From positions 25,506 to 89,505 of the forward strand of contig JAACED010000001.1 of assembly GCA_011682695.1 (NCBI GenBank): a stretch of 64,000 nt of DNA, given 5' to 3'. Source of the stretch: Gammaproteobacteria bacterium. Its GTDB lineage: Bacteria; Actinomycetota; Acidimicrobiia; Spongiisociales; UBA4744. The translations under genes were made by a program, and so were the position numbers. Position 1 is the first letter of the stretch, and each line of letters opens with the position of its first letter. This document shows, piece after piece, positions 19,338 to 28,593 of the stretch. A model generated the notes under the pieces. The model did not search any database. It was not told the DNA's origin and worked only from the letters and a program-made list of their open reading frames with translations.

Positions 19338-20238
19338 CGTCAAACCGATGGATCATCGTCCCGATGCCTTCCGGCGTGAAGATCTCCAGCAGCGTCGCAT
19401 GCTGGATGCGCCCGTCGAGGATGTGGGCCCGATGAACCCCTGCCTCCATCGCCGCGACGCAGGAGGCCAGCTTTGGGAGCATCCCGCCGCGCACCGTCCC
19501 GGAGTCGATCACCTCCTTCAGCTCCGCGAGTGTCAGCCGCTGGAGCAGCCCTTCCTGATTCTCGTGGTTCCGATACACGCCTTCGACATCCGTGAGATAC
19601 ACGAGCTTCTCCGCCCCGAGCGCCGCTGCGATCGCTCCTGCCGCCGTGTCTGCATTGACGTTGTACACCCTTCCGTCCTTCTCACTCCTGCCGAGCGGCG
19701 CCACAACCGGAACGAAGCCCGCATCGAGCATGTCCTCGAGGACACCGGGATTCACGTGCTCGATCTCACCGACGAGCCCCAGACGCTCATCCTTCGCTCT
19801 CACGGACAGCATCCTTCCGTCTATCCCCGTGACTCCCACCGCCTTCGCCTCGTGCCCGGTCAACAGCCGAACGATGTCTGGATTCACGATGCCTGCGAGG
19901 ATCGATTGGACCACCTCCAGCGTCTCCCCGTCGGTCACGCGAAGCCCGTCGATCCAAGCGGTCTCGACGCCGGCCCGGCGAAGCGCCGTGGTGATCTGAG
20001 GTCCACCTCCATGAACGATGACCGGCCGAATCCCCACCGTTGAAAGCAGCGTGACATCACCGGCGAAACTCTGACGCAGGACCTCATCGTCCATTGCGGA
20101 GCCGCCGTACTTGATGACGACCGTCTTGCCGCGGTACTCCTGGATGTACGGCATCGCCTCCATCAGGATCCTGGCTTTCGCCATCGTGACGGCAATGAGT
20201 GGCCTCTCCGAATTCGGGGCGCTGTGACCCGTCGCCAT
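19330..20238 (-). CDS. argB: Acetylglutamate kinase
   Basis: Phosphorylates N-acetylglutamate, the usual arginine-feedback step. The 302-residue amino-acid-kinase fold shows VVIKYGGSAM, VIVHGGGPQIT, NVNADTAAGAIAAALGAEKL and LTDVEGVYRN. ATG 20238 has GGGGAG eight bases upstream and shares one base with the argJ stop (TGATG). The frame stays open for 140 more codons upstream inside argJ, but that extension is Arg-rich and unlike protein, so it was excluded. Confidence 0.95.
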   Translation of the reverse strand: MATGHSAPNSERPLIAVTMAKARILMEAMPYIQEYRGKTVVIKYGGSAMDDEVLRQSFAGDVTLLSTVGIRPVIVHGGGPQITTALRRAGVETAWIDGLRVTDGETLEVVQSILAGIVNPDIVRLLTGHEAKAVGVTGIDGRMLSVRAKDERLGLVGEIEHVNPGVLEDMLDAGFVPVVAPLGRSEKDGRVYNVNADTAAGAIAAALGAEKLVYLTDVEGVYRNHENQEGLLQRLTLAELKEVIDSGTVRGGMLPKLASCVAAMEAGVHRAHILDGRIQHATLLEIFTPEGIGTMIHRFDDV

Positions 20239-21410
20239 CAGGACCGCTCCCCGTTGAGCTGCACATATTCCGGCGTCAGATCCGTAGTCAGCACTTCGGC
20301 CTTCCCTGGGCCATCCCCAATCCGTACGGAAACGGTGAAGTCGCCGACGACCAGGGCGCGTACGAGCGATTCCTCGTCGAAAGGAACGCCCATGCCCGCG
20401 CTCGCGACCAGATACTCGCCAAACCGGACTTCGACATGCTCCGGGTCGAATGCTGCGTCCGACACTCCGAGAGCGGCGACGATACGGCCCCAGTTCGGGT
20501 CGCCGCCGTAGAACGAAGCCCTCACAAGAGCGCTGTCCGCGATCGTCATCCCCGCGCTGCGAGCGTCGGCATCGGCGACCGCTCCCGAGATTCTGATCGT
20601 CACGACCTTCGATGCGCCTTCCGCGTCCTGTGCGATCTTCAACGCCAAGTCCTTGCATGCGCTCGTCAGAACATCGGCGAATGCTTCCCTGCTCGGTCGC
20701 CGTCCGCTCGCCCCCGAGGCAAGGACGACCACGGTGTCATTGGTCGACGTACAGCCGTCGATGTTGACCGAATTGAACGAAACGTCGACAGCCTCGCGCA
20801 GAACCGTCCCGAGCGTCGCGGCATCGACCTCCGCATCGGTTGTCAACACGGCGAGCATGGTCGCCATATCAGGGCGAAGCATGCCGGCACCCTTCGCCAT
20901 CCCCCCGATGACGTATCCCCCACCATGACGCACCGTCTGCTTGGAGACCGTGTCCGTGGTCATGATCGCCTCCGCTGCGAAGTCGGCGTGCCGATTGCTG
21001 CTGCCACTCGTCGTGAAGAGACGCCCGATACCGTCACGCACGCGTTCGACGGGTAGATGCGATCCGATCGGTCCCGTCGAGCACGGCATCACGTCTTCCG
21101 GGCTGCAATCGAGAGCCTCGGCGGCAGCCCGAGTCGTGGCGAGCGCAGCCTCCATCCCCGCCGTGCCGGTGGCCGCATTCGCACATCCCGAGTTCAATAG
21201 AACGGCGCGGAGTCGGCCATCTGCGATGCGGCGTCTCGCGAGGACGACCGGAGGTGCCGCCGTTCGCGACTTCGTGAAGACCGCTGCAGCGGGAACGGCA
21301 GATTCTGCCATCACGATGGCCAGATCGCGATCGCCGTTTCCTTTGATGCCGACAGCGATCCCTCCGGCACTGAAGCCAACCGGCACGGTAACGCCACTCA
21401 CGGCATCCAT
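20238..21410 (-). CDS. argJ: Bifunctional glutamate N-acetyltransferase / ornithine acetyltransferase
   Basis: Transfers acetyl groups between acetylornithine and glutamate in the cyclic arginine pathway. The precursor of 390 residues has the self-cleavage site between Ala and Thr in LRPDMATMLAVLTTDA, which splits it into alpha and beta chains with Thr as nucleophile. Other hallmarks are MPCSTGPIG and CTSTNDTVV. It overlaps argC by 13 bases and abuts argB. Confidence 0.95.
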   Translation of the reverse strand: MDAVSGVTVPVGFSAGGIAVGIKGNGDRDLAIVMAESAVPAAAVFTKSRTAAPPVVLARRRIADGRLRAVLLNSGCANAATGTAGMEAALATTRAAAEALDCSPEDVMPCSTGPIGSHLPVERVRDGIGRLFTTSGSSNRHADFAAEAIMTTDTVSKQTVRHGGGYVIGGMAKGAGMLRPDMATMLAVLTTDAEVDAATLGTVLREAVDVSFNSVNIDGCTSTNDTVVVLASGASGRRPSREAFADVLTSACKDLALKIAQDAEGASKVVTIRISGAVADADARSAGMTIADSALVRASFYGGDPNWGRIVAALGVSDAAFDPEHVEVRFGEYLVASAGMGVPFDEESLVRALVVGDFTVSVRIGDGPGKAEVLTTDLTPEYVQLNGERS

Positions 21411-22432
21411 CCTGCTCGTGGTAGTCCCGCGGCTTCGGGAAGACCGAACATCAGGTTCGCCGCCTGCACTGCTTGTCCTGCAGCACCCTTGAGAAGGTTG
21501 TCGATCACCGATAGCACCACCGCCTGACCCGTATGTTCATCGACATAGGCGGTGACCATGGCCCTGTTCGATCCGACGACCCAACGCGTCTGGGGGGCTT
21601 CGTGCACGACATCGACGAACACCGCTTCCCGATAGGCCTCTTCGAGTCCATCGAGAAGATCCTCCCGAGACTGCGCCCGCGCCAGAGGAACGGTGCAAGT
21701 TGCGAGAATGCCCCGTTGCATCGGCACCAGATGGGGTGTGAACGTCACCTTCACCGGCATTGCCGCCGCCAATTCCAGCCCCATCTCTATCTCCGGCCTA
21801 TGGCGATGCTGAGCTACGCCGTAGGCTCGCACTCCTTCGTCGACCGCCCCGAACAGTAGGTCCGATCGAAGTGATCGACCTGCACCCGACACGCCGGAAA
21901 GAGCATTCACCACGATCCCAGTCGACGCGACGAGACCATGGCGCACCAGCGGCGCCAGCCCGATGAGTGTGGCGGTCGGATAACACCCGGGAGCTGCCAC
22001 CAGATCCGATCCCCTGACGTCGAAGAGTTCCGGCAGGCCGTAGGTCCACGCAGGGAGAGACTCGGGAACAGGATGCCGGGATCCGTAGGCCAGCGCGTAC
22101 CGTTCCCCGGTGTCCATACGGAAATCACTCCCGAGATCAACGACCCTCATTCCCCGTTCTGCAAGCTCCAGTCCGGGATCGGCCGAGGCGCCGTGTGGCA
22201 GGGCCAGGAATGCCAGATCCGCCTCGGGGACGGCTGCAGGGTCGATCGGGCCCAGTATGCGGTCCCGGCCTACGAGGTGTGGCTGCACTTCCCCAAGTCT
22301 GCTCCCGGCCTGGGTGTGAGCGCCGAGATAGACGACTTCGAAACTCGGGTGGGTGTCGAGGAGACGCACCAGTTCACCACCTCCGTATCCGGAGGCCCCA
22401 AGAATCGCCACGGAGATGGTCGGGCCCGACAT
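21398..22432 (-). CDS. argC: N-acetyl-gamma-glutamyl-phosphate reductase
   Basis: NADPH-dependent reduction of acetylglutamyl phosphate. The 344-residue protein has an N-terminal Rossmann motif (VAILGASGYGGGELVRLL), catalytic Cys150 in VAAPGCYPTA, and His in YGVAQHRHRPEIE. ATG 22432 is chosen (MSGPTISVA); GTG 22438 is an in-frame alternative. It starts the argCJBD operon. Its -10 TATAGT overlaps an ARG-box-like palindrome, so repression by ArgR is likely. Confidence 0.95.
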   Translation of the reverse strand: MSGPTISVAILGASGYGGGELVRLLDTHPSFEVVYLGAHTQAGSRLGEVQPHLVGRDRILGPIDPAAVPEADLAFLALPHGASADPGLELAERGMRVVDLGSDFRMDTGERYALAYGSRHPVPESLPAWTYGLPELFDVRGSDLVAAPGCYPTATLIGLAPLVRHGLVASTGIVVNALSGVSGAGRSLRSDLLFGAVDEGVRAYGVAQHRHRPEIEMGLELAAAMPVKVTFTPHLVPMQRGILATCTVPLARAQSREDLLDGLEEAYREAVFVDVVHEAPQTRWVVGSNRAMVTAYVDEHTGQAVVLSVIDNLLKGAAGQAVQAANLMFGLPEAAGLPRAGWMP

Positions 22433-22441
22433 AAGCACAGG

Positions 22442-22470
22442 ACTATACGCATGTATGTATCATTATGCAA
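22442..22470 (-). promoter_or_regulatory. argC promoter with ARG-box-like operators
   Basis: ATACGCATGTATGTAT (22445-22460) matches the perfect argR palindrome at 13 of 16 positions and overlaps -10 TATAGT (22447-22442, minus strand), which ends 10 bases before ATG 22432. A second half-site-like word TTGCATAATG (22470-22461, minus) abuts it, as tandem ARG boxes often do. A TTGCAT word also lies just upstream of the argR palindrome. ArgR binding is inferred. Confidence 0.65.
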
Positions 22471-23862
22471 TCAATCCTGGGCCGAGTCCCTCTCGGCCCA
22501 CCACTCTTCCACCAACCGGTACGCCTCTTCCTCGGAGTAGGGACCGTGCTCGATCCGATACTCGGTGAGCATGCGTATCGCCTCGCCAACGGCCGGCCCC
22601 GGTGGTATTCCCAAGAAGCGCATGACATCGTTCCCGTCGATCGGCGGTCTGAGTGCGTCGAGTTCCTCCTTCTTGCGAAGCTCCGCTATGCGCTCTTCGA
22701 GTTCGTCGATACGGTTCTGAATGGCCCTCGCTCTGGCAGCGTTGCGTGTGGTGATGTCGCATCGCACCAACTGGTTGAGATCCTCCAGCAGAGGCCCTGC
22801 GTCCCGAACGTACCTACGCACCGCCGAGTCCGTCCATCCCATTTTGAACGTGTGTGGCCGCAGGTGAAGAAAGACCAGACGCGAGACGTTCTCGACCTCG
22901 CTCTTCTTGAACCGCAATTCCTGCATGCGATCTCTCGCCATTCTGGCGCCGACGACCTCGTGGTGATGAAACGTCACACCACCGTCGCGGAACTCCCTCG
23001 TTTGTGGCTTGCCGACGTCGTGCAACAGTGCGGCGAGCCTGAGTTCCAGCTTCGGTTCGCATTTGTCGACGACGGCGAGCGTGTGGGCAAGGACGTCCTT
23101 GTGGCGATGAAGGGGATCTCTCGCCACCGCGAGGGCAGCGACCTCCGGCAGGAACTCCCCGGCGAGGCCACTGGTCACCATTGCTGCGAGTGCGGCTCCG
23201 GGCTGCGGAGCGAGGAGGAGTCGTGAGAGTTCGTCACGGATCCGTTCGGCAGAGATGATCGCCATTCTTCCGTGCATCTGGGTGACGGCTTTGAGAGCGC
23301 TCTCGGAAGGTTCGAATCCAAGTGTGGCCATGAACCTGAACAGCCGCAGCATTCGCAACGGATCATCCGAGAAGGAGATCTCCGGTCCCATCGGTGTCCG
23401 CAGAATCCCCCGGTGAAGGTCGGTGAGACCTCCATACGGGTCGATCATCTCCGGATGGGGCAGCAGTCTGAGGGCGACGGCGTTGACCGTGAAATCTCGC
23501 CGGGAGAGGTCCGTCTCGAGGTCGTCGGAGAACTCCACCCTCGGTTTGCGGCTCTTGTCCCGGTATACCTCCCTGCGAAATGTGGTGATCTCATGGGTCA
23601 CGCCCCCCTTGATCACGCCAACGGTCCCGAATGCCTCCCCGACAGTGAAAGTCGAGTCCGCCCAGCCTGTCACCACTTCGAGGATTTGCTCCGGTCGAGC
23701 GTCGGTGGCGAAATCGAGATCACTGTGTTCGCGTCCGAGTAACAGGTCGCGTACCGATCCTCCGACAAGATAGAGGCGGAACCCCGCATCGATGAAGCGC
23801 TGCGAGATTTGGTGGGGAGTTCGATCTGCGTCGAGGAACCCGCTGAGACGTTCCGGAATCAT
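22471..23862 (-). CDS. cca: CCA tRNA nucleotidyltransferase (PcnB/Cca family)
   Basis: Adds or repairs the 3' CCA of tRNA; the three tRNA genes in this window lack encoded CCA, so it is needed. The 463-residue protein has the class II polymerase-beta motif GGSVRDLLLG with metal Asp pair DLD (48-50), RRDFTVNA, and ERIRDEL. An HD-type domain follows (LAALLHDVGKP near 275). An ortholog lies in the same neighbourhood in mycobacteria (pcnA). It lies upstream of the argC promoter with almost no gap. Confidence 0.92.
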   Translation of the reverse strand: MIPERLSGFLDADRTPHQISQRFIDAGFRLYLVGGSVRDLLLGREHSDLDFATDARPEQILEVVTGWADSTFTVGEAFGTVGVIKGGVTHEITTFRREVYRDKSRKPRVEFSDDLETDLSRRDFTVNAVALRLLPHPEMIDPYGGLTDLHRGILRTPMGPEISFSDDPLRMLRLFRFMATLGFEPSESALKAVTQMHGRMAIISAERIRDELSRLLLAPQPGAALAAMVTSGLAGEFLPEVAALAVARDPLHRHKDVLAHTLAVVDKCEPKLELRLAALLHDVGKPQTREFRDGGVTFHHHEVVGARMARDRMQELRFKKSEVENVSRLVFLHLRPHTFKMGWTDSAVRRYVRDAGPLLEDLNQLVRCDITTRNAARARAIQNRIDELEERIAELRKKEELDALRPPIDGNDVMRFLGIPPGPAVGEAIRMLTEYRIEHGPYSEEEAYRLVEEWWAERDSAQD

Positions 23863-23879
23863 CGCCTGCAGGATAGGCC

Positions 23880-23902
23880 GGGGGCGGCCGATGGCCGCCC
23901 CC
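23880..23902 (-). terminator. Perfect 10-bp hairpin after pilT
   Basis: GGGGGCGGCC, loop GAT, GGCCGCCCCC. It lies between the pilT stop (23925) and the start of cca (23862), so it probably ends the pilT transcript. There is no U-tract. Confidence 0.6.
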
Positions 23903-23924
23903 GTATTGCTCCCCTACTCCATCG

Positions 23925-25013
23925 TTACGCCCGGATGAGACCCAACTGTTCGGTTTGCACACGGAAATCGTGTGGGTTGCTCGCAGAATCGATCGCTTCC
24001 TGGAAGCTGATCATGTCCTTCTTGTACAGCTCGAGGATTGCCTGGTCGAACGATTGCATGCCATAGAAGTCGCCTTCTCTAATCACGTCGGCGAGCGTGT
24101 GCGTGCTCTTCGCGTCGACGATGCGATCGAAGACGCGAGCGTTCATCGTCAACACCTCGACCGCAGGGACTCGCCCGTGACCGTCGGCCCGGTCGAGGAG
24201 ACGCATGCTGACAACTCCACGCAACGTTCCCGCGATGAGCAGTCGTATCTGTTTCTGCTGGTACGGGGGAAAGAAATCGACGATGCGACTGATCGTCTCC
24301 GTCGCGTCGATCGTATGCAGCGACGAGAGCACGAGATGTCCGGTTTCTGCGGCCTTCAGCGCCGCACGAACCGTTTCTGCATCTCTCATCTCACCGATCA
24401 TGATGATGTCGGGATCTTGCCGCAGAACGCGCTTGAGCGCCTCTGCAAAGTCCTCGGTATCCACACCGATCTCACGTTGGGAGACCATGCCCAGCTTGTC
24501 GGAGTGCAACACTTCGATAGGATCTTCGATGGTCAGGATATTGACCCGCTTCGTCGAGTTGATGTGATCGATCATTGCCGCCAGCGTCGTCGTCTTTCCG
24601 GAGCCGGTCGGTCCCGTCACCAACACCAGTCCTCGAGGTTCCGAGGCAAGCTTCTCCAACACGGGTGGCAGTCCGAGTTCTTCGAAGCCGGGACACTCCG
24701 ATAGCACCCTGCGAATGACGATCGAGACCGATCCGCGCTGCCGGTACACGTTGACCCTGAACCTCCCGAGGCTCGACTTCCCGTATGCGAAGTCGGCTTC
24801 CCCTGAAGCTCGAAACTCCTCTGCGGCCCGGTCGCTGAACACCGCCTCTGCGAAGGCTTCCGTGTCCGAAGGAGTCAGGGTCGGCAGACTCGTGGGGTGC
24901 AACTCTCCATCGATGCGCATCACTGGGGGAGATCCGACCTTCAGATGAAGGTCGGATGCGTCCACTTCCTGCATTCTCGCCAACAACTCATCGATCGGTA
25001 CGGTCATGCTCAC
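23925..25013 (-). CDS. pilT: Type IV pilus retraction ATPase, PilT-like
   Basis: Hexameric ATPase family that depolymerises type IV pili. The 362-residue protein has an N-terminal PAS-like domain (DASDLHLKVGSPPVMRIDGE), Walker A GPTGSGKTT (134-142), the Asp box NILTIEDPIE, Walker B DIIMIGEMRD and the His box GHLVLSSLHT. The C-terminus lacks an obvious PilT AIRNLIRE-type box but has FDQAILELYKKDMISF. No other pilus gene is in the window, so a pilus role is inference. Confidence 0.88.
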   Translation of the reverse strand: MSMTVPIDELLARMQEVDASDLHLKVGSPPVMRIDGELHPTSLPTLTPSDTEAFAEAVFSDRAAEEFRASGEADFAYGKSSLGRFRVNVYRQRGSVSIVIRRVLSECPGFEELGLPPVLEKLASEPRGLVLVTGPTGSGKTTTLAAMIDHINSTKRVNILTIEDPIEVLHSDKLGMVSQREIGVDTEDFAEALKRVLRQDPDIIMIGEMRDAETVRAALKAAETGHLVLSSLHTIDATETISRIVDFFPPYQQKQIRLLIAGTLRGVVSMRLLDRADGHGRVPAVEVLTMNARVFDRIVDAKSTHTLADVIREGDFYGMQSFDQAILELYKKDMISFQEAIDSASNPHDFRVQTEQLGLIRA

Positions 25014-25081
25014 TTCCTCGAATCACGCACCTTCAAATTATCGGCCGCGCTCCGAGTTCCTTGACCCCCTTGGGGTGGCCG

Positions 25082-26092
25082 TCAGAACTTCCAGTACGGC
25101 CGCTGCGCTTCCATGAGCAGGTCGAGAATCCTCCATGCTCCCTCTGGTGATTGCAGCCCTGTCCTCGAAGGAATGGGCTCCCCGGCAATCCCGGCGATGG
25201 TTGCCGTCACAGACCGTTCCATCGCTGCGAGGTTGTAACCACCTTCCAAGAACAGGATCAACCGTCGATCGGGGACCGTTACGCGTACCGCCGACGCCAT
25301 CATCTGGTAGTCGCTCTCGAGCAGTGATGCCTCCGCTATCGGATCCTCGCTATGGCCGTCGTAGCCGGCGCTGACCAGGATCCAATCGGGCTCGAATTGT
25401 TCGAGGATCGGAATCACGGCCCGTGCAAAGGCTTCGGAGTAGAAATCTCCTGCCGTGTTTACGGGCACCGACAAGTTCACCGTCCTCCCGGCTCCGGGGC
25501 CGATACCGACCTCTTCGACCCATCCGGTCCCCGGGTAGAACGGGAACTGATGCAACGACACATACAGGACTGCCGGGTCCATCAAGAAGGTGTCCTGTGT
25601 GGCGTTTCCGTGATGAATGTCCCAGTCAACGATTGCGACGCGCTCTCCTTCGTCGGCAAGCATGCGGGCGGTGATTGCGATGTTGTTGAACAGGCAGAAT
25701 CCCATTGCTCTGTCTGCAAGCGCGTGATGCCCCGGCGGTCGGATGGCAAGGAACGCCACCTCCGCACTCCCTGCACGCAACAGCTCCACGGCGGCAGGAC
25801 CCGACCCGGCAGCTCGCAATGCCGCCTCCCAACTGCCCGGCCCTGCCGGCGTATCCGGATCCAACTCCACCCGGCCCTCCATCGAGGCTCTCCGCACCAT
25901 CTCGATGTAGTCGGGTCGGTGCACGGTACGAAGCGCAACGGGGTCGATCATCGGCGAATCGATTCCTACGACTTCCAGATGGCCCGCCTGCACACCCCGA
26001 ATGACCGCTGCCAGCCGCTCCGACCGTTCGGGATGCCATGGCCCCGTATCGTGCCGAAGCATCGCCTCGTGGGTGACCAGCAACACTCGCAT
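25082..26092 (-). CDS. Histone deacetylase-like (AcuC/AphA family) deacylase
   Basis: A 336-residue zinc amidohydrolase of the HDAC superfamily that would deacetylate lysine side chains or polyamine-like substrates. The catalytic His pair is in RPPGHHA; zinc ligands are in DWDIHHGNATQDTF and SAGYDGHSEDP; a late GGYNL is also conserved. ATG 26092 (MRVLLVTHEAML) matches the family start; a longer frame upstream is unlike protein. Lysine acetyltransferase candidates at 5149 and 26152 are in the window, but a functional link is not shown. Confidence 0.88.
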   Translation of the reverse strand: MRVLLVTHEAMLRHDTGPWHPERSERLAAVIRGVQAGHLEVVGIDSPMIDPVALRTVHRPDYIEMVRRASMEGRVELDPDTPAGPGSWEAALRAAGSGPAAVELLRAGSAEVAFLAIRPPGHHALADRAMGFCLFNNIAITARMLADEGERVAIVDWDIHHGNATQDTFLMDPAVLYVSLHQFPFYPGTGWVEEVGIGPGAGRTVNLSVPVNTAGDFYSEAFARAVIPILEQFEPDWILVSAGYDGHSEDPIAEASLLESDYQMMASAVRVTVPDRRLILFLEGGYNLAAMERSVTATIAGIAGEPIPSRTGLQSPEGAWRILDLLMEAQRPYWKF

Positions 26093-26151
26093 GCCCCTAC
26101 TCTGGCAGACGCAATGACGATCACAGTACGATTCGCCCATGGCCGGGAACC

Positions 26152-26856
26152 GTGATGCGACATACTGGTGAATGGCCCGGAAGCATCGTCTTGCGCCATG
26201 GACTGTCGAAATCCATTGCTCGACCGTGGAACAGGGATGTCCCGGACGCTCACCTCACGCTGATACGCGGCACGGCGGACTTCCTCTCGGAGTGTGCCGA
26301 TCATCTCCGTGCGATGGGAGTTCCCTCGGTCGCTTCGTCGCCGCTGCCGTCATCCGCGACTCGCTTGTGGAAAGAAGCGGGGTACCGACCGTTCGAGCGT
26401 CTCGACGTGTTCGCCAGAGAGCTCACGGGAGATCTTCCTGATCCCGGTATCACCGTCGATGCGGAACGAGCACAAGACTGGGATGCGGTAGAGCGAGTCG
26501 ATCGAAGCTCATTCGAGCCGTTCTGGCGTCTGGACGCCGCCGGCCTTCGAGAAGCATTCACGGCCGCCCCCCGCTCTGTGTTGCTGACGGCTCGCGCTCC
26601 GGATCTGCTCGGATTCTCCATCGTCGGTGTCGGGTCGGTCGCCGGATACCTCCAGCGAATCGCCGTAACCCCCGATGCGCAAGGCCGTGGCCTGGGCCGT
26701 TCGCTCGTTCGAGCTTCCATGCAGTGGGCTCACCGCCATGGAGCGAGGGAGATGCTGCTCAATACTCTGCCGAACAACGACACCGCTTCCGGTCTCTACG
26801 TCGACGAAGGGTTCTTCCAGCTCGACGACCACCTCGATATCCTTCGAAAGGGCTGA
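26152..26856 (+). CDS. GNAT-family acetyltransferase (RimI-like)
   Basis: A 234-residue protein. The GNAT core is in the C-terminal half: YLQRIAVTPDAQGRGLGRSL is the acetyl-CoA segment, followed by LNTLPNNDTASGLYVDEGF, the usual alpha4/beta7 region. The N-terminal 110 residues have weak similarity to a second degenerate GNAT fold. The start is uncertain (GTG 26152 or ATG 26155); TACGAT (26127-26132) may be its -10. It is divergent from the HDAC-like gene. Substrate unknown. Confidence 0.78.
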   Translation: MMRHTGEWPGSIVLRHGLSKSIARPWNRDVPDAHLTLIRGTADFLSECADHLRAMGVPSVASSPLPSSATRLWKEAGYRPFERLDVFARELTGDLPDPGITVDAERAQDWDAVERVDRSSFEPFWRLDAAGLREAFTAAPRSVLLTARAPDLLGFSIVGVGSVAGYLQRIAVTPDAQGRGLGRSLVRASMQWAHRHGAREMLLNTLPNNDTASGLYVDEGFFQLDDHLDILRKG

Positions 26857-26864
26857 CAAACCAC

Positions 26865-27692
26865 ATGATCCGCGTCGTGACCGACTCCGCCTGCGACCTC
26901 CCGGAAGAGATCATCGCCGCGCACGATATCGAAATCGTGCCTCTCACCATCAGATTCGGTGAGGAGACCTTCCTGGATCGCATCGAACTCTCCACCCCCT
27001 CGTTCTGGCATCGGGTGCGTTCCGCCGAATCCTTGCCGGAGACCTCCGCTCCAAGTGCCGGCCAGTTCCTCGAAACCTTCGAGCGCCTCGCCTCCCACAA
27101 TGCCGACGGGATCGTCGTCATCAGTCTCTCGTCACGGCTCTCCGCCACCCATCAGGCGGCGCGGGTGGCTTCAGAACAGGTGAGGTCCATACCGGTCAAG
27201 GTCATCGATTCCCAGAACGCCACGACTGCCCTCGGATTCCAGGTACTCGAGGCCGCTCGCGCCGCCGCGAGTGGTGCCGATCTCGACCAGGTGGCCGACG
27301 CAGCCCGGGATGCCGTGCCAAAGACAAAGGCCTTCGCCGTACTTGATACGCTCGAGTTCCTCCGCCGCGGAGGCCGCATCGGGGCTGCTGTGGCCTTCTT
27401 CGGGACAGCGCTCCAGATCAAACCGATGATCGAACTCGCCGAAGGAATCGTGGTTCCTGCCGGCAGGGTGCGAACACGTTCAAAGGCCCTGGCGGCAGTT
27501 GCAGCTCGAATCGTCGACATTGGTCCAAGGCTCGAAGAAGTGGCGATCATCCACGCCGATGCCAAAGAGGAAGCCCAGCGTCTCGCCGCTCGATTGGAGA
27601 CCTCCTGCCGTATCTCAATCGCAGAGATCGGCCCGGTCATCGGAGCACACACCGGACCTGGGACCATCGGAGCCGCGTATCGCGTCCGCTGA
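26865..27692 (+). CDS. DegV family fatty-acid-binding protein
   Basis: A 275-residue DegV protein, a family that binds fatty acids and in some bacteria presents them to a fatty acid kinase (FakB role). The N-terminal MIRVVTDSACDLP, the ligand Ser loop SLSSRLSATHQAA and the domain 2 motif LDTLEFLRRGGRIG are typical. ATG 26865 lies 8 bases after the acetyltransferase stop. No FakA kinase is seen nearby. Confidence 0.88.
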   Translation: MIRVVTDSACDLPEEIIAAHDIEIVPLTIRFGEETFLDRIELSTPSFWHRVRSAESLPETSAPSAGQFLETFERLASHNADGIVVISLSSRLSATHQAARVASEQVRSIPVKVIDSQNATTALGFQVLEAARAAASGADLDQVADAARDAVPKTKAFAVLDTLEFLRRGGRIGAAVAFFGTALQIKPMIELAEGIVVPAGRVRTRSKALAAVAARIVDIGPRLEEVAIIHADAKEEAQRLAARLETSCRISIAEIGPVIGAHTGPGTIGAAYRVR

Positions 27693-27700
27693 GTAATTCC

Positions 27701-28531
27701 CTACACGTAGGATCGCCATGAATGTCGCGGTTCGTATCCCAGAACTGACCGGGCCTTGTCAATCGACAGCAGCGTCTCGAACCCTTCGACCGGGCGCGTC
27801 AGCGGCACGTCGGGATACACGGCATTCATCAGCGTCCGGCTCGGTCGGTTCATGCACGTATCCGCCGCCGCGACCAGGAATGCCTCCGCTCCCGCAATCT
27901 CGGATTCCAACGCCAGGCGTGTCGCCTGGGCAACGTCGCGTGCATCCACGTATCCCCACAGATTCCAGGCACGAAGCCGCGGATCCTCCCAGAACCCGGG
28001 AAACCGTTCGTAGTCGGATTCGACCATTACGTTCGAGTAACGAAGCGCCACATACGGTATGCCCGACCACCGGTTGAATTGAACGGCCATCTCTTCACCG
28101 ACCAGTTTTGCCAGCGCATAGTGAAACTCCGGCAACCGCGGGTGCTGCTCGTCGATTGGTGCATATCTCGGCTTCTCTCGTTCGAATGGTATGCCGATGA
28201 GTGTTTCACTCGATGCCCACACGACACGCTGCACGCCCCACATCGCCGAGGCCGAGAACACGTTGTAGGTGCTCATCGTGTTCACGCGAAAGGTCTCTCC
28301 ATCCGGAAGGATGTTCGGAGCCGGAATCGCGGCCAAGTGGACAATGGCGTCTGCGCCCTCCAGGGCCTCCATGGTCTGGCCAAGATCGGTCAAGTCGGCA
28401 ACCAGGGTGGGTGCGTCCGGATCCAGAGATGCTCCCTGGTCCACATTGAGGACCTCGTGACCATGATCGAGCAAGTCCTGGACGACGTGCACGCCCGCCT
28501 TCCCACTCCCGCCCGTAACCACGATCTTCAT
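27701..28531 (-). CDS. NAD-dependent epimerase/dehydratase (extended SDR)
   Basis: A 276-residue sugar-nucleotide-type short-chain dehydrogenase. The cofactor motif is VVTGGSGKAG at residues 4-13, an Asp near 31 favours NAD, and the catalytic YALAK lies near 137. DADAPTLVADLTD-like and HLAAIPAP segments are also typical. GAGAGAGG precedes ATG 28531. It converges with the DegV gene. The substrate cannot be read from sequence. Confidence 0.83.
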   Translation of the reverse strand: MKIVVTGGSGKAGVHVVQDLLDHGHEVLNVDQGASLDPDAPTLVADLTDLGQTMEALEGADAIVHLAAIPAPNILPDGETFRVNTMSTYNVFSASAMWGVQRVVWASSETLIGIPFEREKPRYAPIDEQHPRLPEFHYALAKLVGEEMAVQFNRWSGIPYVALRYSNVMVESDYERFPGFWEDPRLRAWNLWGYVDARDVAQATRLALESEIAGAEAFLVAAADTCMNRPSRTLMNAVYPDVPLTRPVEGFETLLSIDKARSVLGYEPRHSWRSYV

Positions 28532-28593
28532 GCGGGCATCCTCTCTCGATCCGACTGCACACCCGACACTAGGAGGCTCGTCTTGCTCGCGGA

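Noticed and set aside
20239-20658. 140-codon upstream extension of argB
   Set aside because: It overlaps argJ in another frame, is Arg-rich and lies before a good start with GGGGAG at 20238.
23305-23330. GGTTCGAATCC-like tRNA T-loop word
   Set aside because: It lies inside cca and encodes part of LGFEPSES on the other strand; no acceptor stem or anticodon arm surrounds it.
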